NCBI GenBank assembly: GCA_037039925.1
Contig: JAXRKP010000313.1
Span: forward strand, 185,787 to 249,786
DNA: 64,000 bases
Direction: 5' to 3'
DNA from: Doris montereyensis
Taxonomy: Eukaryota > Mollusca > Gastropoda > Nudibranchia > Dorididae
Shown here: positions 49,509 through 61,699 of the stretch, piece by piece
How the letters are laid out: every line of letters starts with the position of its first letter
How positions within the stretch are numbered: position 1 is the stretch's first letter
Notes under the pieces: generated by a model
The model's input: only the letters and a program-made list of their open reading frames with translations
The model's database searches: none
Told to the model about the DNA's origin: nothing
Translations under genes and position numbers: made by a program

Positions 49509-49510
<2 letters not shown>
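49256..49510. other. Non-coding sequence
   Basis: Nothing recognised. Confidence 0.5.
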
Positions 49511-49573
<63 letters not shown>

Positions 49574-49802
49574 TGTCTCTTTCTCTCTCTCTCTCTTCTC
49601 TCTCTCTGTCTCTATCTCTCTCTCTCTCTCATTTCTCTAACAAAGTTCTCTCTCTCTCTTTCTCTCTCTCTCTCTCAGACGTACACACACATACACATTC
49701 ATACATACATACATACATACATACATACATACATACATACATACATACATACATACATACATACATACATACATACATACATACATACATACATACACAC
49801 AC
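49511..49802. repeat. (CT)n then (CATA)n microsatellite
   Basis: CT tracts with interruptions run to 49,677, then about 95 bases of CATA tetranucleotide (49,700-49,795). Confidence 0.97.
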
Positions 49803-50104
49803 AGGTAATCCTAGTATAGTGTGTAGTTTATATTGCGTGTGATTTGTTGTGGCAGGCTGACACCGACACCTGGTCGGATAAATCACTGCATGGTAACTGA
49901 CTGATATTTTGTGGAAGCCTTAACATTTGGTTTTTATTATCTACTTCATTTGTTGTTGAGTTGGTTTTTCAGCCACAAAACGTGGACACATAGCGACTAA
50001 CAATATATACCAAGTATATAACATAACACAGTTTGTTTATCAGAAGGATTTGGAGAAACAGAATGTTTAGCAGAAAGGAAAAAAATGTGTTACCACAGGG
50101 GACG
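49803..50104. other. Intron sequence
   Basis: Unique sequence between the CATA tract and the expanded SINE. No gene recognised. Confidence 0.5.
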
Positions 50105-50735
50105 TTTGATTTGATTTGATTTGATTTGATTTGATTTGATTTACCCACATTCACAACAAAGCTCATCTTTATGTTTTTGGTAGTTTCTTTTAATCTTGCC
50201 CAGTAAACTTCCAAGGGATCTTTAACGTGCACAGTGTTGTAATCTTGCCCCGTAAACTTCCAAGGATCTTCGACCTGCAGTGTTGTAATCTTGTCCCGTA
50301 AACTTCCAAGGGATCTTCGACGTGCAGTGTTGTAATCTTGCCTTGTAAACTTTCAAGGAATCTTTAACGTGCACAGTGTTGTAATCTTGCCTTGTAAACT
50401 TTCAAGGAATCTTTAACGTGCACAGTGTTGTAATCTTGCCTTGTAAACTTTCAAGGAATCTTTAACGTGCACAGTGTTGTAATCTTGCCTTGTAAACTTT
50501 CAAGGAATCTTTAACGTGCACAGTGTTGTGATCTGCACACGGAATACATTTTTATCGTCCTTCTGCAATGTGACTAGGTGTCAATCCACATGTTTTGACC
50601 AGGGGGGGGGGGGGTAGATTTTGCTGGAAAACAACTCGAGAAAATTGTTCGACCGTTAGCTGGGTTCGAGCCCTCTACCTTTTGGTTGAGAGGCCGACAC
50701 CTTTCCTCTGGATTACCGAGTCCACCTGAAATCAA
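50105..50735 (-). mobile_element. SINE (family 2), minus-strand copy with internal tandem expansion
   Basis: Left end: (GATTT)n tail and ACCCACATTCACAACAAAG. Right end: TGGGTTCGAGCCCT (B-box region) and GAGGCCGACACCTTTCCTCT (head). Between them, at 50,180-50,530, the segment GTAAACTTTCAAGGAATCTT, TAACGTGCACAGTGTTGTAA is repeated about seven times (49-bp unit). The single-copy equivalent in the complete SINE is CACTCTCTGCACGTTAAAGA with TCCCTTGGCTGTTTACAGGG. Confidence 0.9.
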
Positions 50736-50769
50736 GGAAGGGTTGAGAGTAGATAAATAAATAAATTGA

Positions 50770-52078
50770 TGTCTTACACAGAGAACTCGTATATATTGGT
50801 GTCTTACACAGAGGACTCGGTATATATTGGTGTCTTACGCAGAGGACTTGGTATATATTGGTGTCTTACACAGAGGACTCGGTATATATTGGTGTCTTAC
50901 ACAGAGGACTCGATATATATTGGTGTCTTACACAGAGGACTCAGTATATATTGGTATCTTACACAGAGACTCGGTATATATTGGTGTCTTACACAGAGGA
51001 CTCGGTATATATTGGTGTCTTACACAGAGGACTCGATATATATTGGTGTCTTACACAGAGGACTCGGTATATATTGGTGTCTTACACAGAGGACTCGATA
51101 TATATTGGTGTCTTACACAGAGGACTCGATATATATTGGTGTCTTACACAGAGGACTCGATATATATTGGTGTCTTACACAGAGGACTCAGTATATATAT
51201 TGGTATCTTACACAGAGGACTCGGTATATATTGTTGTCTTACACAGAGGACTCGGTATATATTGGTGTCTTACACAGAGGACTCGATATATATTGGTGTC
51301 TTACACACAGAGGACTCGGTGTATATTGGTATCTTACACAGAGGACTTGGTATGTATTGGTGTCTTACACAGAGGACTCGGTGTATATTGTTGTCTTACA
51401 CTGAGGACTTGGTATATATTGTTGTCTTACACTGAGGACTCGGTGTATATATTGGTGTCTTACACAGAGGACTCGGTGTATATATTGGTGTCTTATACAG
51501 AGGACTCGGTGTATATATTGGTGTCTTACACAGAGGATTCGGGGTATATATTGGTGTCTTACACAGAGGACTCGGTATATATTGGTGTCTTACACAGAGG
51601 ACTCGGTATATATTGGTGTCTTACACAGAGGACTGGGTATATATTGGTGTCTTACACAGAGGACTCGGTATATATTGGTGTCTTACACAGAGGACTCGGT
51701 ATATATTGGTGTCTTACACAGAGGACTTGGTATATATTGGTGTCTTACACAGAGGACTGGGTATATATTGGTGTCTTACACAGAGGACTTGGTATATATT
51801 GGTGTCTTACACAGAGGACTCGGTGTAAATATTGGTGTCTTACACAGAGGACTCGGTGTATATTGGTGTCTTACACAGATGACTTGGTATATATTGGTGT
51901 CTTACACAGAGGACTCGGTATATATTGTTGTCTTACACAGAGGACTCGGTGTATATTGGTGTCTTACACAGAGGACTCGGTGTATATATTGGTGTTTTAC
52001 ACAGAGGACTCGGTGTATATTGTTGTCTTACACAGAGAACTCGGTGTATATTGGTGTCTTACACAGAGAACTCGGTGA
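50770..52078. repeat. Minisatellite, 31-bp unit
   Basis: About 42 units of GGTGTCTTACACAGAGGACT, CGGTATATATT. A variant with CGGTGTATATATT is concentrated on the right. Since 31 is not a multiple of three, successive units use all three frames, none of which contains a stop; this gives + frames of up to 406 codons that are not genes. Confidence 0.97.
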
Positions 52079-52676
52079 GTGCGTCTATGTAATGCATCCG
52101 ATTATGACCTGTAGCAAGATCAAACAAACCCCGCTTGTCAGCTAGGTTTCTTATCTTCTCTGTATTGTTTTCTCAGTGATATCCATACATTTTTCATTTA
52201 TGAAAATATCATGTTTTGTTTCATGTTATGTGCCTTCACTTTGTTTGAATATTTCGTTACTAAAAAGAATAGTTATCTCGGACCAAGGGCTTTGCTTTTA
52301 GTTTTCTCAAGAAAGGCAATAGGCATACATTAGTATGTAAAAGACAAGATGAAACATGGTAATTTGATTGTGGTACTGATTTCTTGTTTTGTTTTAAGAA
52401 CTTTTATTCCTTTTTGTCGTATTTAATCAAAATTTTCTTTTGATTTGGTCTTGTCCTAGGTGAGAAAACGTTGTTTTTTTTTTTTTTTGTTCTGATTGGG
52501 TTTTTGTTTTGTTTTGTTGTTGTTTTTTGGGTTGTTTTTTTTTTGGGGGGGTGTACTGTCTACTCTGAGCATTGATAGCGTTTTTAATTATGATTGTAAA
52601 AGTTAATGACAGAAAAGAAATTGTTAAAATCCTGAATACAAATTCTGAAAGTGTTGTTACCATTCTGACCTCTTAG
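52079..52676. other. Intron sequence
   Basis: AT-rich with poly-T/G near 52,473-52,548. Ends in acceptor GACCTCTTAG at 52,676. Confidence 0.6.
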
Positions 52677-53508
52677 CACAAGATTTGATAGAAGAGTTTC
52701 AGGCGGTAGACAAGAGGGTTGACGATGACATGCCGATGAAAGCACTGGGTCAAAGTTCACAACAAGATGGGGAAGACAAGCTGGAAACTGTTGAAGGAGA
52801 TGTCAGTCAAAACCTGGAAGCTGCCACAGAGGAAGACGCTAGCCAAAATCAGGAAGATTCTGTTGAGGAACACATGACTCAAAATCAGGAAAATTCTGTT
52901 GAACACATGACTCAAAATCAGGAAAATTCTGTTGAGGAACACATGACTCAAAATCAGGAAAATGATACTGCTGATGGCACCGAGAACCAAAATGAGGAAA
53001 ATGATACTGCTGATGGCATCGAGAACCAAAATGAGGAAAATGATACTGCTGATGCCACCGAGAACCAAAATGAGGAAAATAATCCTATTGAGAAAGACAC
53101 AAGTCAAAATCAGGAAGGTACCGTAGTTGAATCAACCGAGCATCAGGAAGAGGCAACCAAATAAACGAAGGAGGGGCCATTACACAGGAAGAGGAAACCG
53201 GCAACCAAATAATCGCCGAAGGAGGGGCCATTACAGAGGAAGAGGAAGAAAACAGGGTGCAACTGGCCGTGGACGCTGGCAATGATGAACAGGAGGCAGT
53301 GACTTGTACCGAGGGTGTTGATATCACACAAAGTAGCCAGGTTGATGAAGCCACCGGAAATGATGTCAACGTGGATGAGCATCAAACTGCCGGAGACCAG
53401 GAAAGCTCTCAGGTTGAAGTCGAGGCCAATAGCGGTGACGTCAGCATCCCCGATGGTGAAGATCAAGCAGGTCAGAACGGCTCTCAGCTCCCCCTTTCTC
53501 ATACGCAG
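52677..53508 (+). CDS. Acidic repeat exon of the tail (frame broken at ~53,160)
   Basis: Starts in phase 1 (A-QDLIEEFQAVDKRVDDDMPM) after acceptor CTCTTAG. From about 52,855 it carries short degenerate repeats: VEEHMTQNQENS three times, then NDTADGTENQNEE three times. Glu, Asp, Gln and Asn dominate. The frame stops at TAA 53,162-53,164. Acidic coding sequence resumes one frame over (NEGGAITQEEETGNQ, repeated as IIAEGGAITEEEEENR) and continues to a donor GTCATC at 53,509 (phase 0) or GTCAGA at 53,471 (phase 1). Comparing the two repeat copies suggests about 7 bases (AAACCGG) missing from the first. If the stop is real, it ends the protein here. Confidence 0.65.
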
Positions 53509-54030
53509 GTCATCTTTTGACCCCTCTGTTTTAGCCTGTGGGCCTCTTCTAGAATAGCATATGTAAAGCTAACACGCATTAATATTCTCTGTTGTTTGCA
53601 GTTATGCTGCCGTAGTTTTTATTTCCTACTGTCAAACAACCTCTGATTCGCTTCAATAATTTTGGAACTGTACACATAGCCTTGTCTCATTTTTCTCATT
53701 TTCCAAACTTTTAATGGCTTTATTGCTTTCTTTGTCTCTGTTTGTCTCTCTCTATCTATTTCTGTTTCTGTCTATCTCTTTATGTATGTCTATATGTCTG
53801 TTTTTTTTCATCTGTATTAATGATTTAATGTTGGGGTCGTGAAACAACAAATCTTGACTTTTATCTTTATGAAAAGTCTGAAAGTAAATTATCTCTGTTT
53901 CATTCAGCCATAACAATCGCTGTTTTCTCTTTCACTAGTTTGCCTTATCACATTGGCTTGATGTGCACCAAAATAATCATCTTATTTACGTCTGCCTCGT
54001 AATCAGAAGTGTTTATAGCACACATGGTTA
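53509..54030. other. Intron sequence
   Basis: T-rich sequence. Nothing recognised. Confidence 0.5.
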
Positions 54031-54074
54031 TCATCATTATTATCATTACTATTATAATTATTATAATTATTATA

Positions 54075-54172
<98 letters not shown>

Positions 54173-54181
54173 CTAAAATTA

Positions 54182-54245
<64 letters not shown>

Positions 54246-54265
54246 ATTATTATTATTATTATTAT
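54031..54265. repeat. (TTA)n microsatellite
   Basis: About 235 bases of TTA trinucleotide with a few interruptions. The Tyr-repeat frame is an artefact. Confidence 0.97.
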
Positions 54266-54779
54266 ATCTTTAATTGTGCCTTGCCTCAGGTATTAAAGCT
54301 AGTGTACTTTTCAACATATTAACTGCGTTTTTGCTGAAGAATTGAAAAAAATAAACAGCATAACATAATTCTTTTTATTTAATAGAGAATTATAGAAATT
54401 AAAGAGAAAGTATAATATAAGTATTAAAAACAATATAAAGAAAGGCATGCATAAGGGGTTGTCCTCATGTTTTGTTGCCTACAGTAGAAAGTGGCATGAT
54501 TGTAGTCACTGCCTCTATGTGACCAGTAAGTAGGCAAGCTTGTTTTGTTTAGAACTCAAAAGCTGAAATACTATGGCCACATCAAACGACAGGAAGGTCT
54601 AGCAATTATAATTCTGAAGGATAAAATGAGTAGGAAAAGAAAGAGAGAAAAGTTATGTAGAAGATGGCAGAATGATGTATAGAGTGAGCATTAGGAAAAC
54701 AACATTATAACAGAAGCATGAAGAATGACACAGGACAAAGAGATGTTCAGAGGTGCTGTCAGGGATGCAATGTCCTGTG
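54266..54779. other. Intron sequence
   Basis: Between 54,545 and 54,760 minor similarity to LINE 3' ends is possible (CTATGGCCACATCAAACGAC, resembling the GHVxRM coding block), but no stronger support. Confidence 0.4.
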
Positions 54780-54905
54780 CTATGATATACAGTTGATAAT
54801 GATATACAGTTGATGATGATATACAGTTGATGATGATATACAGTTGAGGATGATATACAGTTGATGATGATATACAGTTGATGATGATATACAGTTGATG
54901 ATGAT
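54780..54905. repeat. Minisatellite, 17-bp unit
   Basis: About seven units of GATATACAGTTGATGAT. Confidence 0.93.
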
Positions 54906-55369
54906 ATGTACAAGTTAAAGAAGTAATGTCGAAGGTATTGTCTATATTATTTTTGTTCGTTATGTTAAGAAGTGGCATATTTATCGCCTGTCAGTGTATG
55001 TCTATGTAGTTAGTAATTAAACTACCCGTGATTTACCTGATTTTCCTGTCAGTCTCACATACACGACTCATATGATTTTTATAGTGATATTCCTATCATT
55101 CCTATCACTCCGGTTTTTGGAGGACCAATACACACTTCCCCTCTGTCACAGTGAACTTTTGACATTGACATTATGTGGTTGAGTATTGAGTTGTGTATAT
55201 TATGGGAAATTTTGTTTTTGTTTTTGATTTAGATAGGGCAGTGTGTTGTTTACTATTTCGTTTTTGTTTTCGATGAGAATTATAATGGAAGAATAGTGTA
55301 GATAGTGTCTTTTTTATATCTTTTGCATATTTTTTGTTATAAGCCCATGTGATATTCTGCATGAAAAAC
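54906..55369. other. Intron sequence
   Basis: Nothing recognised. Confidence 0.5.
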
Positions 55370-55645
55370 AAATGATGAAGAAAAGAACAACAAGAAAACA
55401 AATGATAGACAAGCAAAGAGAAAGAAGAAAATAACAAGAAAACAAATGATAACAAGAAAATAACAAGAAAACAAAATGATAACAAGACAAGCAAGCAAGA
55501 GAAAGAAGAAATAACAAGAAAACAAATGATAACAAGAAAACAAGAATGATAGACAAGCAAGAGAGAAAGAAGAAAATAACAAGAAAAAACAAATGACAGA
55601 CAAGCAACAGAGAAAGAAGAAATAACAAATCAGATAAATAAATAC
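55370..55645. repeat. A-rich degenerate tandem repeat
   Basis: Irregular repeats of AACAAGAAAACAAATGATAA and GACAAGCAAGAGAGAAAGAA. Minus-strand Leu/Phe/Cys frames here look like membrane proteins but come only from the T-rich complement. Confidence 0.85.
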
Positions 55646-56699
55646 TAAAGATTTGACAATCAAAACAGATTTTTGTCAAACCCACACCAGAACAGAATAA
55701 AACAATAAACAAATGCAAAACCTAACTTAGGTGATTAAGTTTAACGAGATTTGAAATGTATTTATTGATGTTGTGTATCATTATTTTGTAAAAATTTGCT
55801 ATAATAAATCAAAACATTATCATTGAGAAGTGTGTGCCTGGGATGTTATGATGTAAAAAAGCCTTAAATGCCGATCTCCTACAAGATTGGTATTATATAC
55901 TGATTTTCCTGTCATATTCGTATAAAGGATTCATATCGTTTTTAAATTAGATATTTCTGTCAGTATCGTAGAAAATTTGCACTTTTTTAGGTATCAGTCT
56001 TTTTCCTTTTTACTTGAGAAGTAGGAGGCTTAAACCCGTGATTAGTGAAAAATTTCACTTTTTCTACCTCTTTTCTTGTTTGTATTTTCTGACATTTAAA
56101 ATTCTTTTTCTTTGTCCTCAAAATGTTCTACTTTAACATTCCATTTTTCTTTAATCTTCGTCTTGCTTCTTTATTTTATTTTACATTTTAATACTGCATT
56201 TTATTGCTCTACATGTAAATACTGCATTTTAATGTTTTTATTTCTATGATTTCATGGCTACTCTTTTTCCTTTTCAGTGAAACTCACCGTTTATTTATCT
56301 AATTTCGCTTAACCATTTTTTTTCTATGAGTCTTTTTACTTTCCATATGTTATTATTTATTACGGTTTTAAAAATGACTATCTCAAGTATGTTTAAAAAC
56401 AAAGCAAAAAACACAAATCCAGGTTAGGTAGTGTATTGATAAAATCATTTTATTACTGTACATGATAGACTTTTTAGTTGGATGTAGATCTAGTAATGAA
56501 TTTTAACTGTCAATGTATGTGCATTAGTTGTTAAATGTTGAAGTAGTAAGCTTGGAAGAGATATGAATTTTATAACAAGATTTTCAATCTCAGTTTTTAT
56601 TGTTTACATATCATATATATAATCAGTTATTCTTAGGGTATGCCTACATTTAGGTACCTACATCAACATGTTTTTCCCTTTTTTACATCTCCCCACTAG
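55646..56699. other. Intron sequence
   Basis: AT-rich. Ends in acceptor CTCCCCACTAG at 56,699. Confidence 0.6.
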
Positions 56700-57046
56700 G
56701 AGCAACGACAGATGGCGTCAGTGGTGAGGGGGGACAAGACAGCAGAAGCCGCACAGGAGGAGATGAAAGAAGAGATGCCAGATAAGGCAGATGAGTCCAG
56801 GGAAGGTCAAGGTCCGGATAAGGGCGAGGCTCAAGCGACAGAAACAACAGAAAATCCCAAACAAACTACGGCGGACAGTGGAGAGGCGAAGGCGGAAGAC
56901 GGCGACACCAAGGAGTTGACAGATGCTGCTCCCAAGGAAGAGGAACGTGCGAGGATGCGGCGGGGATGCAGTCGGAATTAGAGGACAAAAAGAGGAAGAA
57001 TCCTAAAAAAAATAATACAGCCAAAAAGGAAAAGATACAAAAATGA
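56700..57046 (+). CDS. Last acidic exon of the tail (two possible stops)
   Basis: Phase 0 from the acceptor reads EQRQMASVVRGDKTAEAAQE, EMKEEMPDKADESREGQGPD and on to KELTDAAPKEEERARM, with a TAG stop at 56,979-56,981. This joins the phase-0 donor at 53,508. From about 56,945 one frame over gives a more coding-like end: CEDAAGMQSELEDKKRKNPK then KNNTAKKEKIQK, stopping at TGA 57,044-57,046. That would mean an acidic region followed by a basic C-terminus and a further one-base-class frameshift. The GC content is higher than in the flanks. No family recognised. Confidence 0.6.
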
Positions 57047-58309
57047 ACAAAAATCTGAACGTGATGCGTTACAGAACAAACCAAAAAATAGCAAACTAAG
57101 TCCTAATTGGTACGTTGCTGAAAACAAAATCTCTGTTGTTGATGATTGTTTTATGTCCCATTTTATAGGAAATGACGTCTCCAATGAAAGTGCAGTCCTG
57201 TGGATAATGTCTTTGGGTCGTTTTGTTTCTTTGTAGTCGATAACCTTGATCAACTCTTACGTTTTCTTACATGTGACCTAATGTTTAATATCCAAACCCT
57301 TTTTGATATCAACTTTTTGAGGCAAGCAAACACAACGACAGTGAAAGTTGCAAACCGTATAAGTCTAAAATTAGTAACATCTTTTTTCTCTCGCTTTTTA
57401 CATTAGGAAGCCCCTATGTTTCGTCTAGTTGGGATTCCATGGCACAAGAGCCAACAGAAATCTATAAAATAACCACATGAGCAATCTGTGTATCCCTATT
57501 GGGTCTAGGTTTTGACACATGCTAGTTTTTGACACTTGCAAATTGTGTATGTCTGGGAAAATAGATTAAAAAGCGCAGCATCATTTTCTTTGATTTTCAC
57601 AGAACATCCAACATGGGACTTGCACGGTTTGCCACTTTTGCCGTCAACAAGTGTTTTATAGTAACGTTTGAAATTATGAGCAGAAGATCAGGTCATGAGA
57701 AGATTTAAGTAAAATGAAGTTTTATAAGAATAGAGAAGCTTTCCCCCCCCCCCCTCCCTATAGTTTTGTTTCCGAAACTTGAAGGTGTACAGTTTAAGAA
57801 TTATAGATAGATGCAGTTGTGTATGGTTTCACTGTTTCTGTGCAATTTTTTATTCTGTGATAACATTATATGGAAGGGCAAAGGGTAATGATTAGTATAA
57901 TACCAGGCTTGTCACTGTATAGCATGTAGTATATATTGTATTGTATCTGTTTGTTTGTTCTTGTGATTATCTTATTGATTAATTGATCAACTGCATTGTA
58001 CCGTAAAAATTTGAAGTTGAAATTTGAGTTGATGTGACGTTGAAATTTGAGTTGATGTCACATGTGATGTTTCCGAGGCCAAATGTTGAGCTTTCAAAGA
58101 CAGAAGACAAACTTGTTGTTTCCGTAGAGAAAATACATTGTGATGCAATAACACATAACACACACACAAGCGATATATCCTATCATCATAGACATGAAAA
58201 ATATGCATAAACTTTCACATTTCACAGAAAAGTATTTCCAGAAATACATTTGCTATTAACGCCCTGTAATGACACATTTCCTATTCAGTGATTTCTGTTA
58301 CATTGTAAG
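57047..58309. other. Probable 3' untranslated or intergenic sequence
   Basis: AT-rich, with a C-run at 57,744-57,755 and a 25-bp direct repeat near 58,010-58,060 (GAAATTTGAGTTGATGT twice). No gene. Confidence 0.5.
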
Positions 58310-58925
58310 TTTTGGGTTTTAGTGAATCTCCACTAAAACAGCAATGATAGTGCAGGTAGATACTTTGTAAGTTTTGGTTCAGTGAATCTCCACTAAAACA
58401 GCAATGATAGTACAGGTACTTACTTTGTAAGTTTTTGGTTCAGTGAATCTCCACTAAAACAGCAATGATAGTGCAGGTAGATACTTTGTAAGTTTTGGTT
58501 CAGTGAATCTCCACTAAAACAGCAATGATAGTGCAGGTACTTACTTTGTAAGTTTTGGTTCAGTGAATCTCCACTAAAACAGCAATGATAGTGCAGGTAG
58601 ATACTTTGTAAGTTTTGGTTCAGTGAATCTCCACTAAAACAGCAATGATAGTACAGGTACTTACTTTGTAAGTTTTGGTTCAGTGAATCTCCACTAAAAC
58701 AGCAATGATAGTGCAGGTAGATACTTTGTAAGTTTTTTTAAGTGAATTTAAAACAGCAATGATTGCAGTTTTTGGTTCAGTGAATCTCCACTAAAACAGC
58801 AATGATAGTACAGGTAGATACTTTGTCAGTTTTGGTTCAGTGAATCTCCACTAAAACAGCAATGATAGTGCAGGTAGATACTTTGTAAGTTTTGGTTCAG
58901 CCCACTAAAATAGGAATGATAGTGA
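58310..58925. repeat. Minisatellite, 60-bp unit with two alternating subtypes
   Basis: About ten units of TTTTGGTTCAGTGAATCTCC, ACTAAAACAGCAATGATAGT. Unit ends alternate between GCAGGTAGATACTTTG and CAGGTACTTACTTTG over the first seven, a ~120-bp dimer. One truncated unit lies at 58,735-58,770. Confidence 0.96.
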
Positions 58926-59351
58926 AGGTAGTTGAAACAGTCTTTTTATTTCTTCTTACAATTTGCGCTATTAAGACACAAAATCAACTGAAATGATAAA
59001 AAATATTAATGATGAATCTCAGCTTACTAGCAGCTAAGTCCCAAATTTTACATTTGAGATGAAATAACATTTTCATTTCTTTCTCTTTTTCTTCTTTTCT
59101 TCATCGTCTTTTCGATTCAATTTCACATACGATAAATTCACGATACATTCCATATAGTCATTTAGCAAAGAATACACCTCATTGAACGACTAACTTTAAA
59201 TGTGACCACTGTTTTAGTTGCCATGTTTTCTTGCAGAATTTCTTTATTTTGTTTACTAGAACTCAATATATTTTATTATTTACAGCATCATTTTTTTTAA
59301 CTGCTTCCATGTTAGGTAAATAATTGCACAATACACATTGCAATGATCAAG
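58926..59351. other. Non-coding sequence
   Basis: Nothing recognised. Confidence 0.5.
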
Positions 59352-59455
59352 CTGTTGTAGCTCTTTTTTCACCAAGACTTCCTCAACTGTTGTAGCTCTT
59401 TTTTCACCAAGACTTCTTCAACTGTTGTAGCTCTTTTTTCACCAAGACTTCCTCT
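59352..59455. repeat. Tandem repeat, ~35-bp unit, 3 copies
   Basis: Units of GTTGTAGCTCTTTTTTCACC, AAGACTTCCTCAACT. The first two are almost identical. Confidence 0.93.
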
Positions 59456-60804
59456 CACCGTCCATTGCTGTTGAACTGAAACTAAGAGGCGTTGTAACCT
59501 CAAGTTCACTGTTATTACATAAAATGGATATATAAAAATTACGCTTTTACACAGCAGTTGAAAAAAAACAAAAGCCATGTTTTACATATCTTACTTTTTT
59601 CTTGTTTTTTTTTTCTTGTTTTTTTTTTTTGAGAAATGTTTTTTTGTTTCTCCAGCTGAAAACTTACTGTTAAAAAAATAATTTGTTACTTAAAAAAATA
59701 ATCTTGTTCAATAAAAATGTTCAAATTGGCACGTTGTGTTATAAAAATATACGTCTGTTTCCTACTGGATATATTCCATAATGTGTTTTAAATTTTCTTA
59801 CGAAAGAGTTCATAAAAGAGTTGTTCATGTCACAATTAAGTATTAGTATTATGTATGTTCATACATGTGTCACAGAATAGTTGTGATATTGATATACATG
59901 TATGCATACTTTGTTCAAAACGTGATTACCTATCTGTGATTCAATTAAGCCTTAAAGTGTTAAATGATAATATACATCATTTTTTGACTTGTATACTTCT
60001 ATCACTAACGTGAATGTGATTCTTTTTGCTGATAAGACAGTGAATTCTTATGGGATTTTTTTTCAAGAAATTCCTTCTCCAACTTGAAAAAATATGTTTT
60101 TCTTTTTCGTGTGTATTTCCTTCATCAAGCATCTACTATGACAGTGAAGCCAATCTGCCAGCATTAATTGGGAGTTTTTGATCCGTTTAGGTTTATGCTT
60201 AATGTGTTCCCATTTCATGGCCAACAAATACATTTTTATTTCACATTTCTCTTATCTGTTCTTTTAGGGGGATAATTAAAGTATGCTTGGATTTTTTCTT
60301 AGAAGGGAATCTTGACTTGTTTTTTACGAAGTGTTTTTCTTTCTCTTTTCAAAATGTAAGTGTTCCCACAGAAATTTTAGTGGATGTTGAATTATCGACA
60401 AATATTATCGTTAAACTCTAAAACTATTATACTTATTCTTTATCATATAAAATTTGTCCATATTTTTAAATTTTAGGTAAATTAAACGAACATGATTTAT
60501 TATATGAAACTAAACACTGTGATTTTGTGATAGAATATATTATACTTACTTGGTAGAAGTCAATGAAAATCATTTTTAAGCAATTTTTTAAAACGATTTT
60601 TAGGTATTATTCTCAATATTTTTATACCCTTATATCTAGAGATATTGAGCTCTTAAGCCTGTTTCATCTGTGATACCGAGTTTGTGGGGTTTTTTTCTCG
60701 ATCTCTTTACACAGCTATTATGTATACATATATTATTTATCTAAAATATATATATTAAACTACAAGTATGATAATATCATTGTGATCCTTGTTGAAATGC
60801 GGGG
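59456..60804. other. Non-coding AT-rich sequence
   Basis: AT-rich sequence with T homopolymers and scattered AATAAA hexamers. No gene recognised. Confidence 0.5.
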
Positions 60805-61020
60805 TGTTGGTAGCTCAGGGCTTTAGCCGCATGCTGCTGGACTAAGAATAGCAATTTAAAGCCTGGCAATGCCGGGTCAGATATCACACGCCTTGACAAG
60901 GGAATTCATTTCCCCCTTGACTCAGGTGTACATGATGTCCTGTTGTTTTGGAGCAATGTATTATCACAGGTTACACTTGATGCTGTAGAAACCTGGAATA
61001 AGCTCTGGATCTAAGGACCA
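60805..61020 (+). mobile_element. Diverged tRNA-derived SINE, probably family 1
   Basis: Head GTTGGTAGCTCAGGGCTTTA (A-box-like), then GCCTGGCAATGCCGGGTCAG, CCTTGACAAGGGAATTCATT and a 3' part CCTGGAATAAGCTCTGG, in the family-1 order but with weak identity. Confidence 0.55.
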
Positions 61021-61699
61021 CGATGGCCAAGACAAAACGTTATTTTGCTGTCTACTCTTGATGAGATACTGGCAATTTTTTTACTGATCTTTGTTGGTCG
61101 GGTTTTTGTTTTGTTTTTTGAGGGACATGGGGTTTGTTCTTTTTTCTAATTTCTTTTCCCAAATAAAACAAAACAACAATTATTTTATCCAATGTCACAG
61201 GATTGAGTTTTGGTTCAATTTATGTCATTAAATGTGTGAGAGATGAGAGTGATTGAAATCATTTCAATATGCCAGAGATGAGAGTGATGGTTATCATTTC
61301 AATGTGTGGAGATGAATGGGTGATGGAAATCAGTTCAGTGTGAGAGATGAGAGTGGGATGGACATTTTAAAAACATTAAATTAATGTGTCCACAAGTTTG
61401 ATGAGAGAGACGGAGGCTGAGTGTAGATTTGAAGTGTAATGTGATACAACTTCGGCTCAAAATTAGATTGTGCTAACTGCACACACAAAAGCTGTTTTGA
61501 GAACACAGGCTCCAAAGTTCTTACCTGGAAATAGAAAGAAAATCTGTATTTAAGACAAAATGTGAACGAATTTGTTGCAAACATAGATAAAATTCGGTTA
61601 CAAGTCTTTATGAGACTGGCCAATTGACAACTGTAGTGTGAATCTCATGAGAATTTAAAATCCAAAATTGTCCATTGTGTAGTTAGGACAATTTAAGTC
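61021..61699. other. Non-coding sequence with a short degenerate repeat
   Basis: Around 61,230-61,360 a ~45-bp unit with GAGAGATGAGAGTGATGG and ATCATTTCAATGTG occurs about three times. No gene. Confidence 0.5.

Noticed and set aside
53963..54244. Poly-tyrosine frame
   Set aside because: TTA trinucleotide microsatellite.
55171..55718. Leu/Phe/Cys-rich minus-strand frames resembling membrane proteins
   Set aside because: Three overlapping frames of the same strand show the same bias; it is the complement of an A-rich degenerate repeat.
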